DNA from: Benincasa hispida
Lineage: Eukaryota; Streptophyta; Magnoliopsida; Cucurbitales; Cucurbitaceae
Length of the DNA: 64,000 nt
Direction: 5' to 3'
Assembly: GCF_009727055.1 (NCBI RefSeq)
Contig: NC_052354.1
Span: forward strand, 3,684,677-3,748,676
Shown here: piece by piece, positions 11,303-22,645 of the stretch
Layout: each line of letters begins with the position of its first letter
Position numbering within the stretch: the stretch's first letter is position 1
Notes under the pieces: model-generated
What the model was told of the DNA's origin: nothing
Databases searched by the model: none
What the model saw: the letters and a program-made list of their open reading frames with translations, nothing else
Translations under genes and position numbers: made by a program

Positions 11303-13035
11303 TGATAACTTGTAGAAATATAAGTCATTTATACCATTTTATTTAGATTATGCGGCAAAAAGAAGGTAAAGTTGCACCGATCGTATAGAAATTGGCTTAG
11401 AAAAGCAAAAGTTGTAAAGTGTCGTAAGCACACCCACTAACCCTATTGCAATGGCAAAATGGAATATCCAAGTCTTTGTTTTGTAGGAAACAGGTCACCG
11501 CATGCGACAATCGCTCGAGGACAAAAAGAATAACGCATTCGCATTGTATGCAGTGGTCAATCGAGAACGAAAAAGAACAACGTAATTGCAGCGCATGCGA
11601 CGATCGACCTTGGACACAAATAATCAACGCATTTCCACCACTTGCGGCAATCGATAAAAAGATCAAAGCAATTACACCGCATGTGGTGATCGATCGTACA
11701 TGTAAAGAGCGACGCATTCGCAAGGACATCTGACATTGTATAGCTTAGAGAAAATCCGGGGAGAAAGACGAGACAAGACTGAAAGGTAAGTCTCTAGAGT
11801 AAGCAATTCATTCCCATTCCCGAAGAAGAAGCTCTGTGAAAAGATCATTTCTACCTAGAAAACAAGCCTAAGAGGGAAGTTCTCCATTCTATTCCTACCA
11901 CACGCCGGCAAGCAAATCGTCTCCGATTAGGACTCGTGTCAAGATATTGACACTCTTTCCGTATTTGTTCTCATTTTCTATTCATTTACTGTGTTCATCT
12001 CTAATCTTTCATTAACTATCTGTAACAAACGCTTATCTTTAGATTTTAATATCATTACCGTATTCATCATCATATCTCTATTCTTCACCATACATTAATT
12101 ATCCATTTTCTTCATCATGTGTAACTAATCCCTAGGGTAAGGGGAAGAATTAAGCGAGTAGGTTAATCCTTGTTGAAGAAATCAACTAAGTTTAGCTAAC
12201 GCATGCTCGACGGTATCTTCACCTGTGAAAGCAGAAGTGAAGATGTTATTCCGCCTCTCGAAAGAAGGTTGGAAGAATGCGTTAACTAAAGCGAGAAGTA
12301 TTTCCAGAGATGGAAACAACGTTGCGTTCACTACGTTCATCCCTATTTCACCATAGACATATGGGAACGCGACCGATCACTGAAAGGTGTAAGCCAAGGG
12401 GAAAGCGGAACCTTAGCTGCGTCCTCAATAAGATTGACGAACTTGCGATGTCCTTTCCCTCAACCCATTCTTTTTCTGACTCATTTCACAAGACTTGCCA
12501 CCGCATTCATCAGATACTTTTGCACATCTTCACAGCCACTCCTCAACTTGTATATTTAGTTGTTTATTCATTTATTTATTATCGCATACTATTTTACCAC
12601 CGCAATTTACTTATCATCGCATTTTATTATCGCAATTTATTTATCATCGCATTTACTTTTGCTATTGCAGTTTACTTTTACCGAATTTTACTTTTCAAAT
12701 CCAATTCATTATTCTTTTGTTTTCCCGGTCGCATATACCAGATCAGTATTGCACTAATCATCGCAATCCTAGTGTTCGATCTCAAATCACTCTGAGAAAC
12801 TTGCGTTGGAATTATACTTGGTTCCAGCGTAAGAAAACTTGTGACACGCGTACACTACACAAACGTATACTACAAAAGCATCTAAGTATCACCGCATACA
12901 TTATTTTAGACGTAGTATCGTATATTATCATTATCGTAAAGCGCATATGTCAGAAACCTCACAAGTTGTTTGACTACACACGAACAACGAATCAATTCAT
13001 CTTTCATATTACAACGAGCAAGAGTTAAGTTGAGA
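11303..13035 (+). mobile_element. gypsy LTR, TGATAACTTG family
   Basis: Starts TGATAACTTGTAGAAATA. It aligns with the LTRs at 32016-32984 (+) and 41653-43450 (-): the CACACCCACTAAC block near 11430, the GAGAAAATCCGGG block near 11750 and CTTGGTTCCAGCGTAAG near 12820 are all shared. It follows the 3' internal fragment directly, so it reads as that element's 3' LTR. The open frames at 12310-13028 lack family similarity and are LTR sequence. The exact 3' end is uncertain (about 13000-13040). Confidence 0.75.
11305..11328 (+). other. stem-loop with GAAA loop at LTR start
   Basis: ATAACTTGTA, GAAA, TATAAGTCAT: 8 Watson-Crick pairs, one G-U-type pair and one mismatch. Decayed copy of the perfect hairpin at 32018. 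Confidence 0.75.
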
Positions 13036-13040
13036 GTGTT

Positions 13041-14480
13041 TGATAACTCTAAAAAAAGCTATTATTTCTAGCTTAATTTAGGCTCTTAATGAATTTATGT
13101 GTTAATTGTCTTATTTTGTAGGTATCGAGCAACCAAGAGGTAGAATCGAGTGTTTAGAGCTAAATAGGGTAATTTGAAGCAATTTGGAGTTGATTTGAAC
13201 ATCTGGGCTTCAAAAGAGTTGAAATGACCAAACTACCCTTGTGAAGAGTGTCGCAACTCTCGTTATATTCATAAGCCCAACGCTCATGCAACACTAAATG
13301 GCAGTACATTGCAATGTTCTCCCTAGCGTTGCAATGCTACGGATTCTTCGACGCGATTCCTAGCTGTCCACGCACCTTTCTTCAGCCTATGCATAGGGCA
13401 GCGTTTCAACACCATTCATAGGGTTGCAACGTTGCGACTTTTTCTATAAATACTCTCTTCGGGTTTTAGGTTAAAAGGAAGGCTAAAATTCATGGAGGCT
13501 GAGGAGAGGCCTAACTTTCTTTTTTCAGTATCAATAGGTTAGTTTTATGTTTTATTTCAGGTTGTAATCAATGGACGATCATTCTTGATTTTCCTATGGA
13601 TTAAAGGTAAATCCGTCTAACTTCTTTGAGTAAAATGTTCAGTGCAATTTTCTTGAGATTTCTTTGATTGAGTTTTACATTCTTCAATTTCATGATTTCT
13701 TTGAATCTTTCTATAATTTATATTTGCATTTATGTGTTGGTGTGACGAATCTATCATAATCGTATGTCTTAGCAAGTTGATTTCGAGCCTGCGCATTTCC
13801 TTTATGTTCGTCTATGCCTGAAATCACCCTAGTGGCAAAAGATTGAATGTGAATGCTTAGATTTATAGGTTGGTCTTGAATCTTGGTAATGCACGTTTAA
13901 TCTAGATTCAAAGAATATGCTAGTGAATTGAATAAGGCTATCCGGTCAGTTAATCACACCATTGAATCCTCATTCTTAATGCATAGGATTTTTAATTCTA
14001 CATGATCATTGAGAAACCAATAGAATTAAGAGCATATAGTTCAATTAAAGTATTGGCTTTTCGACCTTAATTGAAAGTTAGGACGCTTGATTGATTTTGT
14101 TTTAATTAGTTATCGACCTTTTAAGAGACTAGTTAAATCATATCAATTTGGTAGTTGTACATGGATGAGTTGAATGTTTGTTTAATTATCAAGGTCAATG
14201 ATAAAAATTGCATAGAATTCTCCCTCTTGCTCTATAAATTAGATAGACTCCATTCCTAAATTACATTTACCCTTTGCATTTTAATTTCATGCATGTTTTC
14301 AAATTATCCAAAAATCAAAACCCCAGTTTTTACTGCTTTTTCACAATCAAATTTAGTTTAGGAGAGAATTAATTCTTGGCCTCCTTGTGGTTCGACCCCA
14401 CACTTACCATTATTGCTACATTTTTGTATTGATAAGATTAATTTGGTGTATTATAAATTTTCTTTTGTTTCACGGTCCTT
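13041..14480 (+). mobile_element. second gypsy LTR, Athila-like
   Basis: Starts TGATAACTCTAAAAAAAGC. It has a TATA box at 13445 (CTATAAATACTCTC), and near its end shows GGTTCGACCCCACACTTACC, which resembles the U5 end of many Athila-type LTRs. The terminus near TTTGTTTCA (about 14480) is an estimate, and no clear target-site duplication was found. A short inverted repeat AAGCTA/TAGCTT lies 12 bases inside the start. No internal gypsy domains follow, so it is a solo or truncated LTR. Confidence 0.6.
13445..13452 (+). promoter_or_regulatory. LTR TATA box
   Basis: TATAAATA followed by CTCTCTTCGGG, about 400 bp into the LTR that starts at 13041. Confidence 0.6.
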
Positions 14481-14499
14481 TATCGGAATTAAGCGACAC

Positions 14500-15288
14500 A
14501 GTAAGGGTTTCAAACACACACACTGATTACACTGATAGACACTGATAGATTTTCATTAGTATCTATCATTTATACATACTGATATACCATTGTGTTGATA
14601 TACAATGTCATCTTTCAATCAGTGTATATCACTGGCAGAGAGTACTTTTTTTTCTTCCTTTTGGCTATTCTGGAAATGAAGATACTCTCGACATATGGAT
14701 ATTGAACTTGTCTAATGGTAAATTTGAAAGTCAATGTTTATTCTTTACCATATGATTCAGTATATCAGTTTTGGTCATTAGAATTTATATATCATTTCAT
14801 TTTTTATTTAAAACTTGTTGTCGTATTAGGATTATGCATGGTTGATTCATATTTGACATCAGACACTGGAACTAGAAGCATTATAACATTATAGTAATTG
14901 AGTTGAGAGTTGATAGACACTAAGAGAAGTCTATCAATGTCTATCAGTTAACTATGGAATTTCTTCTATCACTAACAGATATTGATTGACTTCTATCATT
15001 GTTTATAAATGATAGAATTCAGGTATCTAATAGAACTACATTCAACATATATTTGATAGTGAATTATTCATCATATACCCGATAGATACAAAAGTTTATA
15101 AAACTGATAAAATCACAGTAGATAACATCATTATTATAAACTAGAATTCTCATAGATGTAGATCTAACATCAATGTTCATTATCACTAGTATTGTAATAT
15201 TCACAAAATATCATTCACAAAATAACATAGTTCATTGTCAGTAGTATTGTAGTCTTTTTCAATAACATTCTGAAATCAAGTTCTAACA
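14500..15288. repeat. TCTATCA palindrome cluster, distal part
   Basis: Non-coding tract with repeated ACTGATAGACACTGATAG, TCTATCATT and TCTATCAGT motifs (densest at 14520-14650 and 14910-15030). These are the same motifs found in the introns of the DUF1985 gene between 18.3 and 24.4 kb. It lies 3' of the gene's terminal exon. Confidence 0.75.
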
Positions 15289-15561
15289 TTAAGTCTGAGA
15301 AGGTTGAGATTCAGATTGAGAAGGTTGAGATTGATTTTGATAATTTAGTGGAAAGATGTTTAATTTGAAGTTTGGAACATAATCCATCAATAAATTTGTT
15401 TCCTTCTTTTGCTTCTTTATAGTAAGTTCTTTATTCATTACCTTTACCTTTGTTGTTTGTTTCCTTTCTCTCTTGAGCCTCTCATTCACAATTTTCCTGT
15501 CATCATCAAATACTTTTGGTCTAAACTTTGTACATTTTTCTTTTTCTTCACCTTCAACAAT
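15289..15561 (-). pseudogene. terminal exon of the DUF1985-type gene
   Basis: Reading leftward from an AG acceptor near 15562, the frame IVEGEEKEK...NERLKRERKQ...NFKLNIFPLNYQNQ is open to a stop at 15289-15291. It finishes in repeated QPSQ units (SQPSQSESQPSQT). This is a basic, low-complexity tail with no recognised domain. It is the only exon of the gene without a lesion. Assignment to the same gene rests on strand, on composition like the other exons, and on the TCTATCA repeats that flank it on both sides. Confidence 0.5.
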
Positions 15562-16699
15562 CTAAACTAATTGTAACAAGAAATAAAGTTAAATGTTGGG
15601 AAAACTACATATCGTGATATCATCAACTATTTATATCTTCAAGAAATATATGAACATAACATTAACATACAAATTAATTTATCATAAAATCTCTCACTAT
15701 CTACTGTTGATAGACAGTAATAATGTCACATCCCGCCCCCAGACCACCTTCTTAGCCTGGGAGAGGGATGCGACTGCAACAGTTATCAACCCTTGAGCTG
15801 ACACTTATTGCCTAATGATTCTTGCGGAATAACTCTGATACCGTACTATAACTTATACACAGCGGAATGATTAAGTCAAGGAGATAAACTATAATGGATT
15901 AAGTAGGCCCATCTTTTATTATTATAGTAAAATAACGTTTATACAACTTAAGGACTTAACAACAAAGGTTACAACGACAACCGTAAAAACCCTCCGGAAG
16001 TGTAATTGGGGCACGTGGCAGACTTGACCTTAGCAGCACCCTGGAACTCCTCATCTTCTGCTAACTGGGTGGGGGGGGGTTAAGAAAACATTTTGAAGAG
16101 CGTGAGCTACTAATCCCAGTGAGTGGTTCTTTTAAGATGAAATTCACTTTGAAAATCATCATTTTTGGGAAATCAATCACATAATAATAATCACAGTGCA
16201 CCCATGCATGATCATGGATTTATTCATGCAATGATTAACCTTTATTCCAAAATGCTACACGTGGCATGCATATCATATCATTAATCAATACAATCACCTA
16301 TGGAAACCTTCCTATGACCCCAATTCCCGCCAATGTGCACATCGACCATTTTATTTATCCCCCTAGTCATGCTTAGGTACTTAACCATATTTTCCATCGG
16401 TCGTCACCGACTATTATTTCCCGCCGACCATATTTTTCCCACCAAGCACCTTTTGTTAAGCATGCTAACTATATCCCGGGCATAATCTCAATTTCCACAG
16501 TCACACACAAACAATATCATGGCAATCATCCTATCACCAAAAGCATGTATTTTGTATCTACAGATGCATATATTCCAATATCAGAGTATAAAGCTAAGTG
16601 AATACTCATAATATGAATTTACTATCAACACTGTATAAACACACAATATTCTTTATTTATCAAAGCAACATAACACTCACGATATATCGGAACTATAAC

Positions 16700-16810
16700 G
16701 CTATAACACTCACACTATGTGTTAATGATCAAAGCTATAACACTCACACTATGTGTTAATTATCAAAGCTATAACACTCACACTATGTGTTAATTATCAA
16801 AGCTATAACA
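16700..16810 (+). repeat. 34-bp tandem repeat, about 3.3 copies
   Basis: GCTATAACACTCACACTATG plus TGTTAAT[GT]ATCAAA is repeated with a 34-bp period. It lies in the Del-like LTR and is absent as an array from the sister LTR at 1691. Confidence 0.9.
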
Positions 16811-17315
16811 ATCACCTTATTTGCTTAGGAGCCTTTCTAATAGTTCCCTTTTCTACCTTGGGCTCCCTTTTTACCCCTAGAATCCAGATCCAAGTTACAG
16901 CTTAGATTACTCATATTTTTAAATCTTATTTTGAGATACTTCCTTCTACAAAACTATTCTAAAATATCTCAAGAAGCTTACCATATAATCTTAGCTCAAT
17001 ACTCTTCATGGTTTAGCCGGAATCATCCAAATATCAAGACTGGCCCAGCTTACCCAATAGCTCGACCCCTCTGTCTTTTTCTTATTCTCCAGCCCAATTC
17101 CTTAGAGCTTCTTCTCCGGAAGCCTTACCATGAAAACTAGACTCTCTTATCTTTCAGATGGCTTTGGAACTATATCAAACGCTCTAGTAGATTGGGAGAT
17201 CTTCTCGTCTCAAGTTGATGCATTCTCCTCTACCCTCACTGTCCAATGCATTCTACTCTCCCCCTCTTTTTACCAATTTTATGATTTGTGATTTGAAAAT
17301 GAAATCCGAAAGGCT

Positions 17316-17324
17316 CTATTTATA
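17316..17324 (-). promoter_or_regulatory. LTR TATA box (minus strand)
   Basis: Reads TATAAATAG on the minus strand, orthologous to the box at 2956 in the sister LTR. Confidence 0.65.
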
Positions 17325-17699
17325 GGTGTCCAAACCTCCTATGGTGTTGACACCACCTACTTGGCTGTATGGCCAAATGGTTACTTCTCCCCTCATCAAC
17401 GCAAACTTACCTCACTTTGGCTCAAGGTGTTCTTTCCATACGCATCCACCACAATTTCTTAGGGTTTAAGAATTTCTCTTAATAAGACACCTAATTTTGG
17501 TTGACGTTGGCCCTTGCCTCTTCAATCTTTGTTTGTATTCAATTTAGGTTTTTCAATGCATAATCTATAAGATCGTGGCTAAATTCAACGCATAAATGCC
17601 CGGCCGTTCGATGCACAGACGGTTTCCTTCGATCGCGTGGGCGTGACGTTCGAATGAGACGTTCAGGCTGCTCTCGCTCTCTCCCACTTTCTCGATGGT

Positions 17700-17905
17700 C
17701 TCACTCTCTCCACTCTCGCTCTCTCTAACTTTCTCGCTCAAACTCTCGCTCTCTCCAACTTCCTCGCTCAAACTCTCGCTCTTCTCCAATCTTGCTCTCT
17801 CTCCCATTATCTCGCTCAAATCAATCTCGCTCTCTCCCATTATCTCGCTCAAATCAATCTCGCTCTCTCCCATTCTCTCACTCAAATCAATCTCGCTCTC
17901 CCCCA
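17700..17905 (-). repeat. 33-bp tandem repeat, CTCGCT-rich
   Basis: At least four units with a 33-bp period (TCTCGCTCAAATCAATCTCG plus CTCTCTCCCATTA). More degenerate CTCGCTC/CTCTCC units lie to the left. Because 33 is divisible by three, it stays open in several frames (minus strand MGESEIDLSE repeats). The frame is a by-product of the period, not evidence for a protein. Confidence 0.85.
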
Positions 17906-18324
17906 TTCTCTCGCTGCCTCCACTCTCATTCTGTCCAATCTCGTTAGCTACTGTGAATATGGTTTATCTCCGTGCAACTTTCACACGAATTTTCCCAAAT
18001 AATTTTCTATATTTTCCTCAGTTCTTCAATCCTTTCTTCACTATTCAGGATTTAAGTCTTCAAGTTTTTCTCTTTTTTTTATCCTTTTAGGGTTCTCTCT
18101 ACTCGTACTCCAGGATCAAATATGGTTATCGTAACTATAATACCTAACTATTATAGTTTACATTCACTCTTACTAATTGTTGATCCACAGAAGGTGACAA
18201 TTATTACAGTTATCATGACAATTGTAAAATTATTAGATTATTTACATAACATAGGATTTAACTTTCTCCTAATTAACCCCTTAATCATTTACTTAAGTAG
18301 GAAAATGGAGATCCGGGTTTCACA

Positions 18325-18640
18325 AATAGTGATCTATCATTCTCTATCAATGATAGACAGTGATAGACAACTATCACTCTATTCATTATTATATCAACTA
18401 AAATGTACAAATATATAGTGATATAACTAGCAACAACAACTATTTAGATCTATATAGCAAGAAATACATGAACCTAATGTTAATATATAAATTGATTTAT
18501 AAAAAAAAGAAAAATCAGTATCTACCATTGATAGACAGTGATAGTCGTCTATCACTCTCTATTATCAATGATAGACAATGATAGACCACTATCATTCTAT
18601 TTATCATGATATCAAATATCTAGTGATAGAATGGGCAACT
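18325..18640. repeat. TCTATCA palindrome cluster
   Basis: About a dozen TCTATCA/TGATAGA motifs, several as direct palindromes (TCTATCAATGATAGA, TATCATTGATAGACAGTGAT), in the intron sequence that resumes after the solo LTR. Confidence 0.8.
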
Positions 18641-18790
18641 ATTTACCTTCTTTTCCCTTGGTTTTTTCTTTTATTTTAAAATATTTTTTTTCTTTTCATT
18701 CTCATTTTCTTCTTCAGCTTTATCCTAAAAAACTTGTTCTTCAACATGCTCTTCTTGTTCAACAACATTTTTTCCTTCATCAACAGGCTA
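18640..18790 (-). pseudogene. Glu/Lys-rich exon of the DUF1985-type gene
   Basis: From a TTATTATAG acceptor near 18791, the minus strand reads PVDEGKNVVEQEEHVEEQVF, an in-frame TAG, then DKAEEENENEKKKYFKIKEK, ending at a GGTAAAT donor-like site near 18645. The acidic/basic composition is typical of a coiled linker. The splice signals are good, but the nonsense codon and a TAA-prone frame show decay. No domain recognised. Confidence 0.45.
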
Positions 18791-18869
18791 TAATAAATAA
18801 AGTAGTAGTATGGTGTTAGACATTGATAGTATTTTATAAATAGAATTAATTAATCATATTTACCTTTTT

Positions 18870-18966
18870 CTCATTTTTTTACTTTTGATCTTCTCTCTCT
18901 CTCTCTTTTTTCTTCTTTGCCAGATAGATCAAATTCTTCTTCTTCTTCAAGATCAACTATCTACAA
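18870..18966 (-). pseudogene. second Glu-rich exon of the DUF1985-type gene
   Basis: After a CTATTGTAG acceptor, the minus strand reads IVDLEEEEEFDLSGKEEKRERERRSK and then a stop codon in VKK*EKG, followed by GTAAAT. A short charged segment with plausible splice signals; no domain recognised. Confidence 0.4.
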
Positions 18967-19724
18967 TAGATCCAAAATTCTAAAATACTTAAGAAAATAA
19001 CCCATCACTTTATTTTCTTTCATAGTGTCTCGATATTTACCTTATCCTTTTGCTGAACATGATCAACTTTTTCCATATGTTTCTCAGCTTCAAATTCTTT
19101 TTGTTGCAATAATACAATGTTATGTGTCATTATTATATAAGAATTAAGTAAATTATAGAAGTATATCATTGTCTATCATTAATAGACACTGATAGAATTC
19201 TATTAGTGTCTATCACTGATGGGAAGTGATTGACCTCATTGACTTCTATTAGGAATGTCTATCACTAATAGACACTGATAGAACTCTATCTGAAGGATCT
19301 CATATCTAAGAGTTCATGAGTGCGTTCAGATTGCTCCGATCTCACCGTGACCGAAATACATATTATACATTCAATACATACAATTATGCAAATAAAACAT
19401 AATTATTGGTATGCTATGAACAACAAAAACACAAGGGAAAGAGTGCCATACCAGTTGAAGACATTCTTCACACTTCGGCACTCCAAGCAGCGGAACCCTC
19501 CAAGCGATCTACCAATAGCTAGCGGCAGCATCAACAACAGCACGAACAACCGCAAAAACACGAACGTCGCGGAGACGACACCACCACTAAAGAGCCCTGA
19601 GTATTCTTAGAGTGAAAACCCAAAGGGTGGGCTTTGGTGAATTTAGTAGAGCAAGAAGGAAACACAAATCGTGTAGGCGATAAGCAAGTGGGAGGGAAAA
19701 ATCCGCTATCGCATAGCAAAAATG

Positions 19725-19930
19725 CTTATCGCTTAGGAGAAGCTACACGATCATGTAGGATTTAATGAACGATTGTTTAGGAAAAGGTACATGATCGTTT
19801 AGTAAAATCGGCACACGATACGATCGTTTAGGGAAGCTATCCGATCATGTAGGCGACAGTGTGCGACCGTTTAGCGCGAGGTGGACGATCGTTTAGGCGG
19901 AGAAGAGCTATTGTATAGTCTCTCGATTTT
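19725..19930 (-). repeat. CGATCGTTTAG repeats in copia LTR
   Basis: About ten degenerate copies of ACGATCGTTTAG / ACGATCATGTAG with 15-25 bp spacing. Equivalent clusters occur in all sister LTRs (26380-26630, 28190-28390, 48130-48290, 58860-59050). Confidence 0.8.
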
Positions 19931-20677
19931 CTTAAGTGATCGTTTTGATTCACCAACGCGCGCTTTCACTTTTCTCTTCGGGCGATTGAACGACTGGGCG
20001 AATGAACTCTTCAAAAAATGAAACAATTTCATTTTTTATTTCATCGGTTACAATAACCGACTCATCCCACTAACCCACGTCCAAACATGATAATTGACTT
20101 AATTATCATATAATTAACCAATTATTTAATTAATAAATATAATCATATTATATTTTTACCCTATAGTTTGATATCACATATCTACCATAGTATTTTCTCC
20201 TCTACTTGATATAAATCATATTTATATCTAATTTCCTCCAAAATAATGTATCTCATACATTTAGCCAATTATATCATATATAATTAACCAGTCCAATTAT
20301 ATCATATACAATTGAACTTTCACTTGTCAATTTGAACATTTCAAATTAACCCAAACACTGGTTCTCGACTTTATCCAATCTACCCAGGGGACCTAATGGA
20401 CCTGTGGCTTGAAGCTCCAATGATCCGTGAATAGTTGACTAAACTCTTTAGCCACGAGATCTACCATCCGTTAACTGTCAAGCATTATACTAAAGACCAA
20501 CAATTGAACTCTTCTTATCATAGATATATTTCTGTGTCCATCGGATATAACCAATCATGAGTACGATGACACTTCACAGATGCTCGTAAGTACAACTAGG
20601 CCAAATTACTGTTATGCCCCTATAGTTACATCTCACTCCTTAAGTACCATTGATTCCTCTAATGAACAATACAACAT

Positions 20678-20710
20678 CTGTCTCTTATACACATCTAGAT
20701 GTGTATAAGA
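20678..20710. other. mate-pair junction adapter left in assembly (truncated)
   Basis: CTGTCTCTTATACACATCT followed directly by AGATGTGTATAAGA. This is two Tn5 mosaic ends back to back, missing the final GACAG. This is the known Nextera mate-pair circularisation junction, not plant DNA. Left flank GAACAATACAACAT matches 59742-59755 in the sister LTR; right flank AACACTTGTGAC matches from 60202. About 446 bp present there are absent here. Confidence 0.95.
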
Positions 20711-22221
20711 AAACACTTGTGACTATTCCACAAAGCGAGCCGCATCCGTAGCGTTACCAGGATAAGGTTTCCCTCCTATATCCATATACTAAAGACCATT
20801 TTGGTTATCACTCAAGACATGATCCACTTGTATGTCACCACATACATGCTTGAGTCACATACAGATAACCAGGGGTTTTATGTTTATTGGTTTGTGGAAA
20901 AGCAAATAAAACAAGTAACTGAGCAAAATACAAGATGTGAAGTAAATATCATATATTAAAAACACAACCATTCGTACAATCTATTTACAAACTATAAGAC
21001 ACGAGACTGTAGTGTATCAACCCAAACACTATCAGCGTCTATCAGTGATAGACACTTCTTGATAAAATTCTATCATTTAGATTTTGACTTAGATATTTAC
21101 CTTATCCTTTTGCTAAACATGATCAGTTTTTTCCATATGTTCCTCAACTTCAAATTCTTTTTGTTGCAATAATACAATGTGATGTGTCATTGTTACATAA
21201 GAATTAAGTAAGTTATGAAAGTATATTATTGTCTATCAATAATAGACACTAATAGAATTCTATCAGTGTCTATCACTGATGGGCAGTGATTGACCTCATT
21301 AACTTCTATCAGAAATGTTCGCTGATAGACACTGATAGAACACTGATAGAATTCTATCATCATCTATCAGTGATAGACACTTCCTGACAAAAGTCTATCA
21401 TTTAGATTTCGACTTGAATATTTACCTTATCCTTTTGCTGAACATAATTAGTTTTTTTCATATGTTTCTCAACTTCAAATTCTTTTTGCTGCAATAATAC
21501 AATGTAATGTGTCATTATTACATAAGAATTAAGTAAATTATCGAAGTATATCATTATCTATCAATAATAGAAACTGATACAATTCTATCAGTGTCTATCA
21601 CTAATGGGCAGTGATTGACCTCATTGACTTCTATCAGGAATGTCCATCACTGATAGATGTTGAAAGAAATCTATCAACGTCTATCAATGATACACGCTTC
21701 CTGATAAAAGTTTATCATTTAGATTTTGACTTACATATTTACCTTATCCTTTTGTTGAACATGATTAGGTTTTTCCATATGTTCCTCAGTTTCACATTCT
21801 TGCTGATGCAATAATATAATGTAACGTGTCATTGTTACATAAGAATTAAGGAAGCTATAGAAATATATCATTATCTATCAATGATAGACACTAATAGAAT
21901 TTTGTCAGTGTCTATCGTTGTTAGGCAGTGGTTGACCTCATTGGCTTCTATCAGGAATGTCTATCACTGATAGACACTTTCTGATAAAAGTCTATCATTT
22001 TGATTTCGAATTAGATATTTACCTTTTGTTGAACATGATCAGTTTTTTCCATATTTTCTACATCTTTATATTTATTTTTTTGCAATAATACAATGTAATG
22101 TGTCATTGATACATAAGAATCAAGGAAGTGATAGAACTTTCTATTAATGATAGACACTGATAGAATTCTATCAATGTTTATCATTGATGGCTAGTGATAG
22201 ATCTAATTAACTTTCAAGAAA

Positions 22222-22365
22222 AAGTAGCTTAAGAGAGGAAGCAAACCTTTTCCTTTCCATCCTCTTCCTCAAACTCTATTGTTAATTCTTATGTCTTTAG
22301 GGTTTCTAAAGGTAGTGTTTGAATATGATTGAAATCATATTGTGTTTCAATCTCTTGTGTTTATA
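22222..22365 (-). pseudogene. acidic exon of the DUF1985-type gene
   Basis: From a TTTTAG acceptor near 22370, the minus strand reads EVDI, a stop, TQEIETQYDFNHIQTLPLETLKT, a second stop, then ELTIEFEEEDGKEK and a GTTTGC junction. Two nonsense codons are present. The composition matches the neighbouring exons; no domain recognised. Confidence 0.4.
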
Positions 22366-22645
22366 TATCAACTTCCTAAAACAAAAAAAACATAAATCAA
22401 ACACAAAGATAATGAAAAGAATGAGATTCCTATAAGAAAAAAGACACAAATCAAAAGGAAGAAAAAGACATGGATAAACAGTGATATACTTTTATCACTG
22501 TCTATCAGTACAAAAACTTGTGTACAAAACTTTCCTATATTCCCAATTTCAATTTACAAAAAAAAAAAAAAAAAAACAATTTTAGTTTAGTTAGTAAATG
22601 TATATTTACATTTAAAAACTAAAAAACTAGATAGCAAAAGACTTA

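Larger units (their letters stand above)
15724..18324 (-). mobile_element. solo LTR, Del/Tekay-like, reverse orientation
   Basis: On the plus strand it reads TGTCACATCCCGCCCCC...CCCGGGTTTCACA. It is the inverse of the LTR at 1691-4705, with AATAA (15719-15723) and AATAG (18325-18329) as a 4/5 target-site duplication. It interrupts the TCTATCA-rich sequence of the DUF1985 gene, which resumes immediately at 18325. It has its own TATA box (17316) and tandem arrays (16700, 17700). No internal region is present. The frames at 17565-18418 are tandem-repeat or chance frames. Confidence 0.85.
19291..21028 (-). mobile_element. solo copia LTR in the DUF1985 gene
   Basis: On the plus strand it begins TGAAGGATCTC and ends CAACCCAAACA, so the LTR reads TGTTTGGGTTGAT... 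on the minus strand. It is flanked by a perfect CTATC duplication (19286-19290 and 21029-21033). It belongs to the same family as the LTRs at 24555, 24896 and 58379. It carries CGATCGTTTAG-type repeats (about 19725-19930) and a sequencing adapter at 20678. Relative to the copy at 58379 it lacks about 446 bp exactly at that adapter, so its true length should be about 2.15 kb. Confidence 0.9.
19041..22085 (-). repeat. five tandem copies of an exon-intron unit (~315 bp)
   Basis: Five copies of a unit made of a short exon and a palindrome-rich intron. Exon copies lie at about 19041-19109, 21099-21169, 21424-21493, 21741-21811 and 22021-22085. The gap between the first two shrinks from 2058 to 315 bp once the solo LTR (19291-21028) is removed, matching the other spacings (325, 317 and about 280). 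Each exon encodes a variant of KEFEAEKHMEKVDHVQQKDK followed by GTAAATATC. The copy at 21099 has a TAG in place of one Gln codon, and the leftmost copy is fully open. The repeat predates the LTR insertion. Confidence 0.8.

Noticed and set aside
12310..13028. 161- and 177-residue frames on the plus strand
   Set aside because: They lie wholly within a gypsy LTR that aligns with two other copies in which the frames are not kept; low-complexity Tyr/Ile/Phe-rich translation.
13041..14480. A target-site duplication for the LTR at 13041
   Set aside because: GTGTT precedes the LTR but no matching copy follows any plausible end, so the right boundary is left approximate.
17565..18418. Frames of 96-131 residues, leucine/serine repeats
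   Set aside because: Produced by the 33-bp tandem repeat and adjacent LTR/TCTATCA sequence.
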